Source of the DNA: Ancylothrix sp. D3o
GTDB taxonomy: Bacteria > Cyanobacteriota > Cyanobacteriia > Cyanobacteriales > Oscillatoriaceae
Reading direction: 5' to 3'
Assembly: GCF_025370775.1 (NCBI RefSeq)
Contig: NZ_JAMXEX010000018.1
Coordinates: 20,263-84,262, forward strand
DNA length: 64,000 nt
Part shown: in pieces, positions 29,660-38,849 of the stretch
How positions within the stretch are numbered: the stretch's first letter is position 1
How the letters are laid out: each line of letters opens with the position of its first letter
Program-made: the position numbers and the translations under genes
Notes under the pieces: model-generated
What the model was told of the DNA's origin: nothing
Database searches by the model: none
Seen by the model: the letters and a program-made list of their open reading frames with translations, nothing else

Positions 29660-31919
29660 TGATATTTTCAGCCTTTTTTAGATATATTTTCCATAAATCT
29701 TTATTCGACTGCGGTAAGGTACGTTTTTTACATCCTAATAATGTCTCTTTCCATTCTTTCATTTTTTTTGTATTCTTTTTCGACGCGGATAAAATGGGTT
29801 CTACATTCCTCGAACCTCCGCAAAATATCGCTTTATCAAAATCAGGGCCGGTATAAATTGCCCAAATAGGAACCCAATCTTTCGGTTTTACCGGCCCTTT
29901 GGCAACTTGTCCAACTTCCCTACCCAAATATATAATTTTTTGTCCTTTTTGGGCCGGTAGTAAAGGTCTTTCCTTGAGTAAAGGCGCTTCATTATCATCC
30001 TCTATAATACCAGATGAATCCCCCTCCCCATTATATAGAGATAAATCAATAGTCTGGCAAAAATTATCGGCATTCTCCTCAATCCTAACCTCATTTTTTT
30101 TATCTTCAAAAACCCTATCCACATCCTGCACCAAAGCTCCCAGAACACGCGGAGAATTCCTATCTAAATTTTCGCTATAAATCCCAAAACGATTAGAATA
30201 ATTTTCGGCTATTTCCTCTGGCCACTCAAAAGTATTTTCTAACCACAGAGAACACCTATCAATTACTTGCTCATTGCAGCGGGCTTCAATGAAAAGTTTT
30301 TCACCGGCGGGAACATTATCCGGCAGTACATACATTCCTTGAGAGCCAGTTAAACGCACTTCATTACAATACACCTCTATTGATTCATCTCCACCTTCTA
30401 AACGCACTTTTGGGCGTGCAAAATCAAAAAACTGATGCTCTCTGTTTATCTTAATTCCCTCATGCAAACATAGTTTGACATCAGGAGGAAATTGCAGGTA
30501 ATCTTTAACAAGATCATTATTATAAGCCCCCTCAAAGGAAAACATAAACCATCCTTCAGGCAAACCTTTGCTAACTTTTATGGGTAGAAACCCCTGACAA
30601 GCATCAGATTTACCCCATTTCTCAATTAAGTGATAAAGTTGCTTTTGAACTATTAAATAAAACGGCTCACCTTTTTTAGGAAGTTTCTTGTTCTCAACGA
30701 AATACGGTAGCCCAAATTCTGAGCCATCTAAAAACACCCGTATCTCAGAAGCAGCTAACTTAAAACTCCACTGAGCATCCTCAGAAATTAAGCGGAAATC
30801 TTTTAACCAATCAAACCTCAAAGCCTCAAGAAATTTGCCTTGTGATTCAATGGGAAACGACCAGCATTTAATATCTCTTTCACAAAAAAACTCATCTGAA
30901 TTTAAACGTAAAACTAACCCTTCTTTGGGCAATTCATGCTGAGTTTGGCAACGCACTGTCATTGTTACCCGTTCTGCCGGCCTGTCTAGTTGACAACACA
31001 ATCTTAGACTACCATTAACCCTACTTTTTTCTGGGTTGAAAACTGAATAATCTTTAGGGGTATATTTGATAATTGTGCTTTTTTGGTGTGGCTTTTTAAT
31101 CTCTTTTATTTTTTGCTTGTTAACGGTCGATAATTTCTGCCAATACGCGAATTCATCCTTAATTATATTGATGAGGGATTCGCGTAAGTCTTTATTTTTT
31201 CCTAATTTCAATAATTCAGAAGTCCGGCGGCGCAGCTTTTTAAAACGTTCGTTGTACTTAATTATTTTCTCAATTTCAAAATCACGCAACTTTAAATGTC
31301 TAAAAATATCGTGTAGACTTTTCCGTTCAGCCTCGCTTAACAGACATTGAAAAAAAGGGAAGTCGACGTAACTTTGGCGGCCATTCTTTGGTTGTTTAAA
31401 TATTTTTAAAACACCCAATTTGCCTTTTTGGGTGTGGCCAGACCAATTTTCTAAATCTTCCCATAATTTCCCCATATCCTTAAATCGAACATATTGCTTA
31501 TTTCGATCATCGCCTAACAATTGTGCTAAGTGTGGATAATAAGCATCTTTCCTTAATTCTTCCTCTTCATCGCTAGTCGCAGCCAACACAAATAACGCTA
31601 AATAAGCAATGTACAACGGATAACCCTGTTTTTGTCCTCTAAGGGGGTCTTTCCAATATTCCAGCGTCTTTAAAGCTTTATCGCATACGTCCTTACCTCC
31701 CACTCCAATGGGGCCGATTTTCACCGCCTCTATGAAGTCTTGCCACCCTACGTTTTCATCGGTTCCTAACTCATCTAGCAACTTTTTTGTTACATACAAA
31801 TAAACAGGCTTATCCTTGTTTTCATGCTTGAAAAAATACTCAGCGATTTTCTTGTTCCAAGATTTGTAATCCATTAGCTTTTGTCTGATGCAGTACCCCT
31901 GTAGACTTTCCCAAGACAA
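29652..31919 (-). CDS. Unrecognised 755-residue first protein of the helicase operon
   Basis: A soluble protein with no recognisable catalytic motif. The TTG at 31919 is preceded by AGAGG with normal spacing; an ATG at 31874 would shorten it by 15 residues and has no good site. Residues 1-290 are mainly helical and basic, with stretches such as IIKYNERFKKLRRRTSELLKL. Residues about 300-580 are predicted beta-rich by composition, perhaps immunoglobulin-like sandwiches (VRCQTQHELP, RPKVRLEGGDESIEVYC). The C-terminal part includes a small domain with GQKIIYLGREVGQVAKG and is lysine-rich at the end. It heads the operon and may be a scaffold, sensor or DNA-binding subunit for the helicase; this is inference. 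Confidence 0.83.
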   Translation of the reverse strand: MSWESLQGYCIRQKLMDYKSWNKKIAEYFFKHENKDKPVYLYVTKKLLDELGTDENVGWQDFIEAVKIGPIGVGGKDVCDKALKTLEYWKDPLRGQKQGYPLYIAYLALFVLAATSDEEEELRKDAYYPHLAQLLGDDRNKQYVRFKDMGKLWEDLENWSGHTQKGKLGVLKIFKQPKNGRQSYVDFPFFQCLLSEAERKSLHDIFRHLKLRDFEIEKIIKYNERFKKLRRRTSELLKLGKNKDLRESLINIIKDEFAYWQKLSTVNKQKIKEIKKPHQKSTIIKYTPKDYSVFNPEKSRVNGSLRLCCQLDRPAERVTMTVRCQTQHELPKEGLVLRLNSDEFFCERDIKCWSFPIESQGKFLEALRFDWLKDFRLISEDAQWSFKLAASEIRVFLDGSEFGLPYFVENKKLPKKGEPFYLIVQKQLYHLIEKWGKSDACQGFLPIKVSKGLPEGWFMFSFEGAYNNDLVKDYLQFPPDVKLCLHEGIKINREHQFFDFARPKVRLEGGDESIEVYCNEVRLTGSQGMYVLPDNVPAGEKLFIEARCNEQVIDRCSLWLENTFEWPEEIAENYSNRFGIYSENLDRNSPRVLGALVQDVDRVFEDKKNEVRIEENADNFCQTIDLSLYNGEGDSSGIIEDDNEAPLLKERPLLPAQKGQKIIYLGREVGQVAKGPVKPKDWVPIWAIYTGPDFDKAIFCGGSRNVEPILSASKKNTKKMKEWKETLLGCKKRTLPQSNKDLWKIYLKKAENING

Positions 31920-32073
31920 TCAGATCCTCTGATATTCTCACCACCCTTGTCATCCGTAAAAATACTGGATTTAAAATTATTGAATTTAGGCATTGACCAT
32001 CATTTTATACGTCATAGAAAAAACAAGGCAGTTTTAAGTTATAATGTAATCTTTAAATTTTAAAGAAAGGAAA
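31920..32073. promoter_or_regulatory. Divergent promoter region between the helicase operon and the CoaBC-like gene
   Basis: A 154-nt spacer separates start codons on opposite strands. A TATAAT at 32040-32045 is a good -10 box for the plus-strand gene, 34 nt from its ATG, but a matching -35 is weak. No clear minus-strand box was seen. Confidence 0.45.
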
Positions 32074-33315
32074 ATGAAAAATTGGGATTTTACACCACCA
32101 CCGGCTTCGGAGTTAGGCGACCATGATGTACCCCTGGATGGGTATTATTTGAAAGGTAAACGCATTGCGCTTTTAATTTGTGGTGGTATTGCTGCAATAA
32201 AAGCACCGATGATTGCTCGCGCTTTGCGGAAATATGGCGGGGATGTGGTGGCTTTTACATCGAAAGAAGCTTTGCGTTATACGACTGTTGATGCACTTGA
32301 GTGGAGTACGACAAATCGCGTTATTACAAAGCTTACTTCTGCGGCAGAACATCTCAGCGATAGTGCGCCGTTTGATGCTTATTTAGTTGCACCGGCTACC
32401 TATAATACCATCAATAAAATGGCGTTGGGAATTGCCGATGGTGTGATTACTTCGGCTTTGGGTTCGGCAATTGGTAGGATGGAAGAAGGGAAAACTAAAA
32501 TTTTAGTTGTGCCAACAATGCACGGCAGTTTACACAATTCTATTTTGATTGAATCTTTAAAAAAATTAGACAAAATGGGGGTGAAAATTGTACCGCCAAG
32601 ACAAGATTATGGTAAGGACAATATCCCTTCAGGAATTGAAATTGTCGCCGAAGTTTCCCGCGCTGTCAGTGATTCACCCTTAAAAGATGTAGCGGTTTTA
32701 GTAACTGGTGGGCCCACGCCGGTTAAAATTGACAATGTTCGAGTAATCACAAATAAATTCACCGGCCAATTAGGTATAGAGATCGCCTCCGAACTGTATT
32801 TTAAAGGCGCGGATGTTACATTAATTCACGGCTATAGTGGCTATCAAATTCCCAGTTATTTACCTCATAAAATTGCTAACACTTATGAGGAATATTTGGC
32901 GAGTGTAATGGAAGAATTAGCGCAAAAATCTTATCAATTTGGCATATTTACAGCAGCGGTAGCCGACTATAAACCTGAAACGGTATTGCCTGGTAAAACT
33001 CCCAGCGGTGGCGCTTTGAACCAAATTAACTTAATACCAACTTTAAAAGTAATTGAACAAGTGAGAGAAAAATTTCCAGATTTATTTATGATTACCTTTA
33101 AATACCAAGAAGGAATAAGCCATGAAGAATTGATGGCAATTGCCCAGACGAGATTACAGCGATATAATGCAGTGGTAGCTAATCGTGGCGAAGAAAAAGG
33201 GCCAAATGGAGAGCAGATTGCTTATTTGGTAACAGAACATAATGAAGTAATTAGCTGGATGGGGAAAAAAGAAATCGCTAGAGGCTTGGTTAGTTATATG
33301 GAGGGAATTTTCTAG
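32074..33315 (+). CDS. CoaBC-like flavoprotein (phosphopantothenoylcysteine decarboxylase/synthetase family)
   Basis: A 413-residue two-domain protein. Residues about 20-200 are a flavoprotein fold, with LLICGGIAAIKAP and VAPATYNTINKMA. Residues about 205-400 are a DFP/CoaB-like Rossmann domain (VLVTGGPTPVKIDNVRVITN, FTAAVADYKP). The CoaC active-site His may be in AEHLSD. The substrate loop reads PTMHGSLHNS, where typical bacterial CoaC has PAMNxxMW. This pattern looks closer to archaeal-type CoaBC. It could be the coenzyme A enzyme of this organism or a paralogue with another flavin-dependent role. AAAGG precedes the ATG. Confidence 0.78.
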   Translation: MKNWDFTPPPASELGDHDVPLDGYYLKGKRIALLICGGIAAIKAPMIARALRKYGGDVVAFTSKEALRYTTVDALEWSTTNRVITKLTSAAEHLSDSAPFDAYLVAPATYNTINKMALGIADGVITSALGSAIGRMEEGKTKILVVPTMHGSLHNSILIESLKKLDKMGVKIVPPRQDYGKDNIPSGIEIVAEVSRAVSDSPLKDVAVLVTGGPTPVKIDNVRVITNKFTGQLGIEIASELYFKGADVTLIHGYSGYQIPSYLPHKIANTYEEYLASVMEELAQKSYQFGIFTAAVADYKPETVLPGKTPSGGALNQINLIPTLKVIEQVREKFPDLFMITFKYQEGISHEELMAIAQTRLQRYNAVVANRGEEKGPNGEQIAYLVTEHNEVISWMGKKEIARGLVSYMEGIF

Positions 33316-33402
33316 GAGGTTTAGAAGTTTTTTAGCCCAGAAAAATCAGAGAATTTTTATAGAATTTAATTACAACAAAAAACTCATAATCCAACAATCA
33401 AC

Positions 33403-33427
33403 CTATCTGCGTTTATCTGCGGTTAAA
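33403..33427. repeat. Dispersed intergenic repeat, copy 3
   Basis: CTATCTGCGTTTATCTGCGG and the following TTAAA match the element at 17743-17765. It sits just before the pentapeptide-repeat gene. Confidence 0.7.
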
Positions 33428-33451
33428 AATAAAAACCCCGGCATAAAAAAA

Positions 33452-34288
33452 ATGAAAACCCATATAACCCACATCCTAATAATAGGAATACTAACAAGTT
33501 GTACCCCGGCACTGCAAACACCAACGCAAAAACTTATAAAAACAAAAGAATGCACCGGCTGCAACCTCCGAGAAGCTAAACTAGAATCAGCACAACTAGC
33601 CGGCGTTAACCTCAATAGCGCCGACTTAGCAAATGCAAATTTAGCCAATGCAAATTTGGCCGGGGTGCAATTAAAAAATGCTGACTTATTTAATGCCAAT
33701 CTAGCAAATGCTAATCTCGAAGGCGCTGTTTTAACCAATGCTTTTTTAACCCAAACAAACCTCACCGGTGCCAATCTTAAACAAGCTAACCTCGAAGAAG
33801 CAAGTTTAAGGTCTGCTAATTTAGAAAATGCTAATCTCGCCGGCGCTCAGTTAGGATATGCTAACCTCAGCGGTTCTCAGTTAAATTCTGCTGACTTGAG
33901 TAATGCGGCTTTGAGTAATGCTATTTTAAATAATGCTAATCTGAGTAAAGCGAATCTCAAATCAGCAACCCTCAGTGACTCAATCTTGCGTCAAGCAGAC
34001 TTCACCGGCGCCAACCTCGAAGGAGTGTTTCTGGAAAATGCTAACTTGATGAGAGCAAACTTTGAGGGTGCCAATCTCAGCACAACTAACCTCCGCTATG
34101 CCAACCTGGTAGAAGCAAACCTAAAAAGTGCTAATCTCCGGGGTGCCGATCTCAGCAACGCTAACCTCACCGGCGCTAATCTCGAACAAGCAGATTTAAC
34201 CGACGCAACGCTTACCGGCACAATCTTACCACCGGAAGCACCCCCATCAGAAGAAAGCATCCCCACCGACAATATCGAGAACTTCTGA
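33452..34288 (+). CDS. Pentapeptide-repeat lipoprotein
   Basis: A 278-residue protein of tandem A(D/N)Lxx pentapeptides from about residue 38 to 260. Such repeats fold into a right-handed quadrilateral beta helix. The N-terminus has a lipoprotein signal peptide ending in LTSC, with Cys17 the expected lipidated residue. It should therefore be anchored in the periplasm or outer membrane. Pentapeptide-repeat proteins are very numerous in cyanobacteria and mostly of unknown function; there is no reason here to think of a gyrase-protecting role. A long antisense frame is an artefact of the repeats. Confidence 0.87.
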   Translation: MKTHITHILIIGILTSCTPALQTPTQKLIKTKECTGCNLREAKLESAQLAGVNLNSADLANANLANANLAGVQLKNADLFNANLANANLEGAVLTNAFLTQTNLTGANLKQANLEEASLRSANLENANLAGAQLGYANLSGSQLNSADLSNAALSNAILNNANLSKANLKSATLSDSILRQADFTGANLEGVFLENANLMRANFEGANLSTTNLRYANLVEANLKSANLRGADLSNANLTGANLEQADLTDATLTGTILPPEAPPSEESIPTDNIENF

Positions 34289-34430
34289 ACTTAGGTGAAA
34301 CAACTTCGCCTCTATGCTGGATAATGAGAAAGCTTAGGGCCGGTTATTCTGGACAAATTGTTTCAGAGCAAAAAATCTTAACCGCGCTCAGTGTCCCCCT
34401 TATTGAAGTATAAATTTTAAATTCCGACCT

Positions 34431-36218
34431 ATGCGTACCCACTATTGCGGCCAACTCCGACAGCAACATCTTGGAGAAACAGTCACCCTTTACGGATGGG
34501 TAGACCGTCGCCGCGATCATGGGGGCGTGATATTCTTGGATCTGCGTGACCGCACCGGCATTGTGCAAATCGTCAGCGACCCTCAGCGCACCCCCGAATT
34601 TTATCATCTAGCCGAAAAACTCCGTAACGAGTACGTTGTTCAAATCACCGGTCGAGTCTCGCAGCGTCCCGAAGATTCTCTTAATCCGAAATTACCCACC
34701 GGCGAAATCGAAATTTACGCCGATCAAATAGAATTACTAAATACTGTCAGAAAACAGTTACCCTTCCAAGTTTCCACCGCCGAAACTGAACAAGTCCGCG
34801 AAGAATTACGCCTCAAATATCGCTATCTGGACTTGCGCCGTGAACGCATGATGAAAAACTTACAATTGCGTCACGAAGTTATTAAAGCTATTCGCAGATT
34901 TTTGGAAGATCAACAAGGTTTTATTGAAGTTGAAACGCCGGTTTTAACTCGTTCAACTCCCGAAGGTGCCCGCGATTATTTGGTTCCTTCTCGTGTTAAT
35001 CCGGGTGAATGGTTTGCTTTACCGCAATCTCCTCAACTTTTTAAACAATTACTCATGGTGTCCGGTTTAGACCGATATTATCAAATTGCTCGCTGTTTCC
35101 GCGATGAAGATTTGCGAGCCGACCGGCAACCTGAATTTACTCAGCTAGATATGGAAATGAGTTTCATGTCGATGGAGGAAATTCTGCAATTAAATGAGGA
35201 ATTGGTAGCACATATTTTTAAGTCTGTCAAGGGTGTAGAAATTCCGCGTCCGTTCCCGCGTTTGACTTATGCGGAAGCAATGGATCGCTATGGTAGTGAT
35301 AAGCCTGATACCCGGTTTGGGTTAGAATTGGTGGATGTTTCTGATGTGGTAAAAGACATCGGTTTTAAGGTGTTTTCCGGTGCAGTTGCGGCGGGGGGAA
35401 TTGTCAAAATTTTACCAATTCCTGAAGGCAATGCGGCAATTTCTAATGTGCGAATTAAACCAGGTGGAGACTTGTTTAATGAAGCTGCAAGTGCCGGTGC
35501 TAAGGGTTTAGCTTATATCCGTGTGCGCGATGATGGCGAAATTGATACGATTGGTGCAATTAAGGATAATTTAAGCGAAGAACAAAAGCAGGAAATTTTG
35601 AAGCGAACAGGGGCACAGGCCGGTCATTTGTTGCTGTTTGGTGCGGGGCCGGTGGATATGGTAAATAAGACGTTGGATCGTCTGCGGCAAGTAATTGGCC
35701 GGGAATTAAATTTAATTGATCCTGAGAAGATTAATTTGCTTTGGGTGACAGATTTTCCGATGTTTGAATGGAATGCTGATGAGAAGCGTTTGGAAGCGCT
35801 ACATCATCCGTTTACGGCACCAAAACCAGAAGATATAGACGATTTGAAAACAGCCAAAGCACAGGCTTATGATTTGGTGTTGAATGGTTATGAAATTGGC
35901 GGCGGTTCTCGGCGGATTTATCAGCGGGAAGTGCAAGAAAGAGTGTTTGAAACCATTGGGTTATCAAGCGAGGAAGCTTATAACAAATTTGGCTTTTTGC
36001 TGGATGCGTTTGAGTATGGAACGCCGCCGCATGGTGGTATTGCTTATGGCGTAGACCGGCTGGTGATGTTGTTAGCTGGGGAAGAGTCGATACGGGATGT
36101 GATTGCTTTTCCGAAGACGCAACAAGCGCGTTGTTTGCTGACAAGTGCGCCGGCGGGAGTTGATGCAAAACAGCTTAAAGAGTTGCAGGTTGCTTCGACT
36201 TATAAACCAAAGGCGTAA
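34431..36218 (+). CDS. aspS: Aspartate--tRNA ligase
   Basis: A 595-residue class II aminoacyl-tRNA synthetase of the bacterial type. The N-terminal anticodon-binding OB domain covers about 1-105 ([20 protein letters not shown]). The catalytic core has motif 2 ([22 protein letters not shown]) and motif 3 ([13 protein letters not shown]). The bacterial GAD insertion domain is present at about 290-410. Length is normal. Ends in a strong terminator. Confidence 0.97.
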   Translation: MRTHYCGQLRQQHLGETVTLYGWVDRRRDHGGVIFLDLRDRTGIVQIVSDPQRTPEFYHLAEKLRNEYVVQITGRVSQRPEDSLNPKLPTGEIEIYADQIELLNTVRKQLPFQVSTAETEQVREELRLKYRYLDLRRERMMKNLQLRHEVIKAIRRFLEDQQGFIEVETPVLTRSTPEGARDYLVPSRVNPGEWFALPQSPQLFKQLLMVSGLDRYYQIARCFRDEDLRADRQPEFTQLDMEMSFMSMEEILQLNEELVAHIFKSVKGVEIPRPFPRLTYAEAMDRYGSDKPDTRFGLELVDVSDVVKDIGFKVFSGAVAAGGIVKILPIPEGNAAISNVRIKPGGDLFNEAASAGAKGLAYIRVRDDGEIDTIGAIKDNLSEEQKQEILKRTGAQAGHLLLFGAGPVDMVNKTLDRLRQVIGRELNLIDPEKINLLWVTDFPMFEWNADEKRLEALHHPFTAPKPEDIDDLKTAKAQAYDLVLNGYEIGGGSRRIYQREVQERVFETIGLSSEEAYNKFGFLLDAFEYGTPPHGGIAYGVDRLVMLLAGEESIRDVIAFPKTQQARCLLTSAPAGVDAKQLKELQVASTYKPKA

Positions 36219-36225
36219 GAGTTAG

Positions 36226-36262
36226 AAAGCCGGCAAAGTGTGAGAAACACGCCGGCTTTTTT
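36226..36262 (+). terminator. aspS terminator
   Basis: AAAGCCGGC (36226-36234) pairs with GCCGGCTTT (36251-36259), and the stem is followed by a T-run. It lies 8 nt past the stop. Confidence 0.9.
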
Positions 36263-36333
36263 GTTGAGATAATCACAAAGTTTTGGGTTTTGATGGGGGG
36301 TTAATTAAACATTGAATGAGGCAAAAATTTAGG

Positions 36334-36546
36334 TTAGTGGACTAAACATTGTTGCTTAGTTTGGGTGGCTTCTCTTTTGACGTGGCCGGCTGTCACGGCG
36401 TTTTGTAAAGTTACGAGTGCATCGAGATCGTCGATGTTACAGTGGACGTGGAAGAGATGTTTGATTTGCTGTTCGGTGTCGAGGCTGAGGTAGCCGGTTT
36501 TCATTACTTGGCGGACAAGTTTGCGAATCATGTTTACTCGTGTCAT
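36334..36546 (-). CDS. Small conserved-looking cyanobacterial protein
   Basis: A 70-residue frame beginning near MTRVNMIRKLVRQVMKTGYLS. The pattern of a basic helix, an acidic patch (NIDDLDALVTLQNA) and a VKRE end resembles short cyanobacterial proteins I have seen without a known function. Met6 is an alternative start. There is no signal peptide or membrane segment. Moderate confidence that it is real. Confidence 0.6.
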   Translation of the reverse strand: MTRVNMIRKLVRQVMKTGYLSLDTEQQIKHLFHVHCNIDDLDALVTLQNAVTAGHVKREATQTKQQCLVH

Positions 36547-36860
36547 GGCTCAATCTTTTGAAACACCCTGTCCTGCTAGTATGGCTGTTGTCTGGGGTGT
36601 TGTGCGTGATGCTGGTGTGCTAAGGGTTGTGATTGTTTGGTTTTGAGGCCGGTGATGTTGATCACGTTTGGGCCGGTGTTTGGGTTTAGTTTGGGTATTT
36701 GATATTAAAGTTTTTTGTGATAAGTTGTACAAAAATTGATTTTTTCTCGTTGTAGGGTTAAATAAAAAACACCCAACTTCATTTTTAGAAGCCGGTTTTG
36801 TTTGATAGAAAAAGAAAAATCGCTTTTTAGTTTAGAGTCTGTTATTAAGCAATTTATATG

Positions 36861-36886
36861 TAGGCTGGGTTAATTAACCCAACCTA
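36861..36886. repeat. Palindrome flanking the Rpn-like gene, right copy on the transcript
   Basis: TAGG-C-TGGGTTAATTAACCCA-A-CCTA is a 26-nt near-perfect palindrome with one mismatched pair. It lies just after the stop of the minus-strand gene at 36895. A matching palindrome sits at 37711-37736. Confidence 0.8.
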
Positions 36887-36894
36887 TGAAACTA

Positions 36895-37701
36895 TTACTC
36901 CGACTGCGATTGAGCCGCTTGTTGAACTTGCTCAATACTCAACTGTAATGCCTGTGCGACTTGTTCAGCACTCAATCCTAATGCCAGCAAGCGGGGGATA
37001 GCTTCGAGTTTAGCTCGGCGCTCTCCTTCCTCTAATCCTTCCTCTAAACCTTCAAGTTTGATATCCTGGTAAAGTCTGGTTTGCTTAAACTCATCTAACC
37101 CTAACATAGTTCGCAACTCCTCTCGACTCAAATTTGACAACTTATAGAGCAATATCGTCTCTATTAATTCTAGTAGCTTTTCGGACAAAGCCGCATCTTC
37201 TACTTCCTGACGCGAAGGAGCAATTAATTCTTTCCCTCGCTCAACAGCCGTTTCTTCCCTATCAACAATTAACCGGATAATCGCCAAACTTAACGAATTT
37301 TCTGCCTCTAATTCATCCAAATAAACCCGCTGCACTTGCAGACAACTGAGCAGCAATTCATAGGGAATGGTATCATCAGTTTCGATAGTGCGCGTCGGAT
37401 AAATTACCACCGCTTGCCAGTAATTTACAGATTCATTTTGTTGCAGATACAAAAAAATCTCCGCAAAAAACCGCCGGTAAAAGCTTGCGTCTTTCTGAAA
37501 CTGAACCTCGACAAAAAAAACCGGCATTTCTTGAGAATTAATGGCCGGTTCGTACACAGCATCAATGCGAAAAGCCTTTTGCTTGAGTTCAACAGAAGCA
37601 AAATTATAAGCCTCCGTATCAATTTCTGAAAAGCCTATCAACTCAAAAAACAATTCTGGAAACTGCTGGAAAATAAGATAAAAAATTGTGTCGGTTTTCA
37701 C
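36895..37701 (-). CDS. Rpn-family / DUF2887 PD-(D/E)XK nuclease-like protein
   Basis: A 268-residue protein. Residues 1-130 show the Rpn/DUF2887 nuclease core: FRIDAVYEP (metal-binding Asp) and FFVEVQFQKD (E-x-Q/K). Then comes YxRFFAEIFLYL. The C-terminus is helical and charged, with an EGLEEGLEEG stretch and AEQVAQALQLSIEQVQQA, as in many cyanobacterial copies. Rpn proteins promote recombination or act as conditionally toxic DNases. Such genes occur in many copies in filamentous cyanobacteria. The palindromes on both sides may be part of a mobile unit. Confidence 0.85.
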   Translation of the reverse strand: MKTDTIFYLIFQQFPELFFELIGFSEIDTEAYNFASVELKQKAFRIDAVYEPAINSQEMPVFFVEVQFQKDASFYRRFFAEIFLYLQQNESVNYWQAVVIYPTRTIETDDTIPYELLLSCLQVQRVYLDELEAENSLSLAIIRLIVDREETAVERGKELIAPSRQEVEDAALSEKLLELIETILLYKLSNLSREELRTMLGLDEFKQTRLYQDIKLEGLEEGLEEGERRAKLEAIPRLLALGLSAEQVAQALQLSIEQVQQAAQSQSE

Positions 37702-37710
37702 AAGAATTTT

Positions 37711-37736
37711 GTAAGTTGGGTTAATTAACCCAACCT
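37711..37736. repeat. Palindrome flanking the Rpn-like gene, upstream copy
   Basis: TAAGTTGGGTTAATTAACCC followed by AACCTA: the same 26-nt palindrome as 36861-36886 with two differences. It lies 9 nt before the gene's start codon. Confidence 0.8.
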
Positions 37737-37744
37737 ACCACAAC

Positions 37745-38776
37745 TTACCACCCCTGACTAATTCGCCGATTATTAATACTTTCTCTGGGCAAAAAAGCTA
37801 TCGGATCAACAGCCCCACGTCCGGGGGAATGAATTTCAAAATGACTGTGAGGACCCGTACTAAAGCCGGTGCTACCCATTTCTGCAATTTGTTGACTTTG
37901 CTCAACTTGTTGCCCTTTGCGGACTAAAATTCGATTGTTATGAGCATAGCGAGTAATGCTTCCATCAGGATGCCGAATTTCAACTAAATTCCCATATCCA
38001 CCTTTATTCCAACCGGCATAAGTCACCACCCCAGAAGCAGCCGCAAAAATAGGCGTACCAATGGGTGCAGCAATATCAATTCCTCGGTGCATTCTTCCCC
38101 AACGCATCCCATAACCAGATGTTAAAACTCCGCTTGCCGGCCAAATAAAACCCTTCGCCGGTGGCGCATCTGGTAAATAAATATCAGGCGAACCCAAAGG
38201 CGGTAATTCTCCAGCATTCTGCTGATACATTTCTATCTGATTTCTTAAAGCATCTAAACGAGCACTAACTTGACCGGCTTGATTTGTTGAATTTTCCTGA
38301 ATAAGGGCCGGTTCCCCCGAAACCCTGGCAGGAGTTTCAGCAGAAACTTGATAAAATTGGCGCTGATTATTTGGGCTAAAATTTATTGATTTTGGCTCTC
38401 GATCATCATGGAACCAAGACTCACCGGCAGCTTCCATTTCCCCCTGCTCATCTAACAAATGAGACGGAGTAATAACCGGCACCCCCTCCCCCAAAGATAT
38501 CACAGGCTCAGCTTTTAATAAATTTGTTTGTTGCGGGACTTCCTGCCTTTGACTGTTTAAATTTAAATTCTTAAACTCGCCGGCAAACACCGGCCCTGTC
38601 TCCCCTTCAACCCTCGGTAAATTAACAGCTTTAACAACTTTATTATCAATCAAAGCAACATCATTATTGATACTCGGTGGTGTTTCAGCAAAAGCCGTAG
38701 TAGAAAATGTTAATTGAAGCTGATCTTGAGCGACAAGAGCAACCAGCGTCCCCATCGCAATTTTTTGAAAATTCAT
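37745..38776 (-). CDS. Exported M23 (LytM-type) peptidase
   Basis: A 343-residue envelope protein from the ATG at 38776, which has an AGAGG site 8 nt upstream. The signal peptide is weakly defined in the first 30 residues. A long linker follows, then the C-terminal M23 domain with the zinc ligands in HRGIDIA and HSHFEIH and the classic GYGMRWGRMHRG and GYGNLVEIRHPDG segments. It should hydrolyse peptidoglycan cross-bridges or activate amidases. A c-di-AMP riboswitch-like leader lies directly upstream, which links wall remodelling to c-di-AMP. Confidence 0.9.
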   Translation of the reverse strand: MNFQKIAMGTLVALVAQDQLQLTFSTTAFAETPPSINNDVALIDNKVVKAVNLPRVEGETGPVFAGEFKNLNLNSQRQEVPQQTNLLKAEPVISLGEGVPVITPSHLLDEQGEMEAAGESWFHDDREPKSINFSPNNQRQFYQVSAETPARVSGEPALIQENSTNQAGQVSARLDALRNQIEMYQQNAGELPPLGSPDIYLPDAPPAKGFIWPASGVLTSGYGMRWGRMHRGIDIAAPIGTPIFAAASGVVTYAGWNKGGYGNLVEIRHPDGSITRYAHNNRILVRKGQQVEQSQQIAEMGSTGFSTGPHSHFEIHSPGRGAVDPIAFLPRESINNRRISQGW

Positions 38777-38849
38777 CAACTTTGCCTCTTGTGTGTAAAA
38801 AAAGCCACAAAATTTGCTCCCCTCAAAAAGAAGGAGCGCTCAAAAAAAT

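Noticed and set aside
33403..33774. 123-residue minus-strand frame opposite the pentapeptide-repeat gene
   Set aside because: It mirrors the repeat coding on the other strand, with no ribosome-binding site and no family resemblance.
36550..36732. 60-residue minus-strand frame just before the small conserved protein
   Set aside because: Low-complexity Thr/Gln/Pro-rich sequence, weak start context; probably the non-coding leader of that gene.
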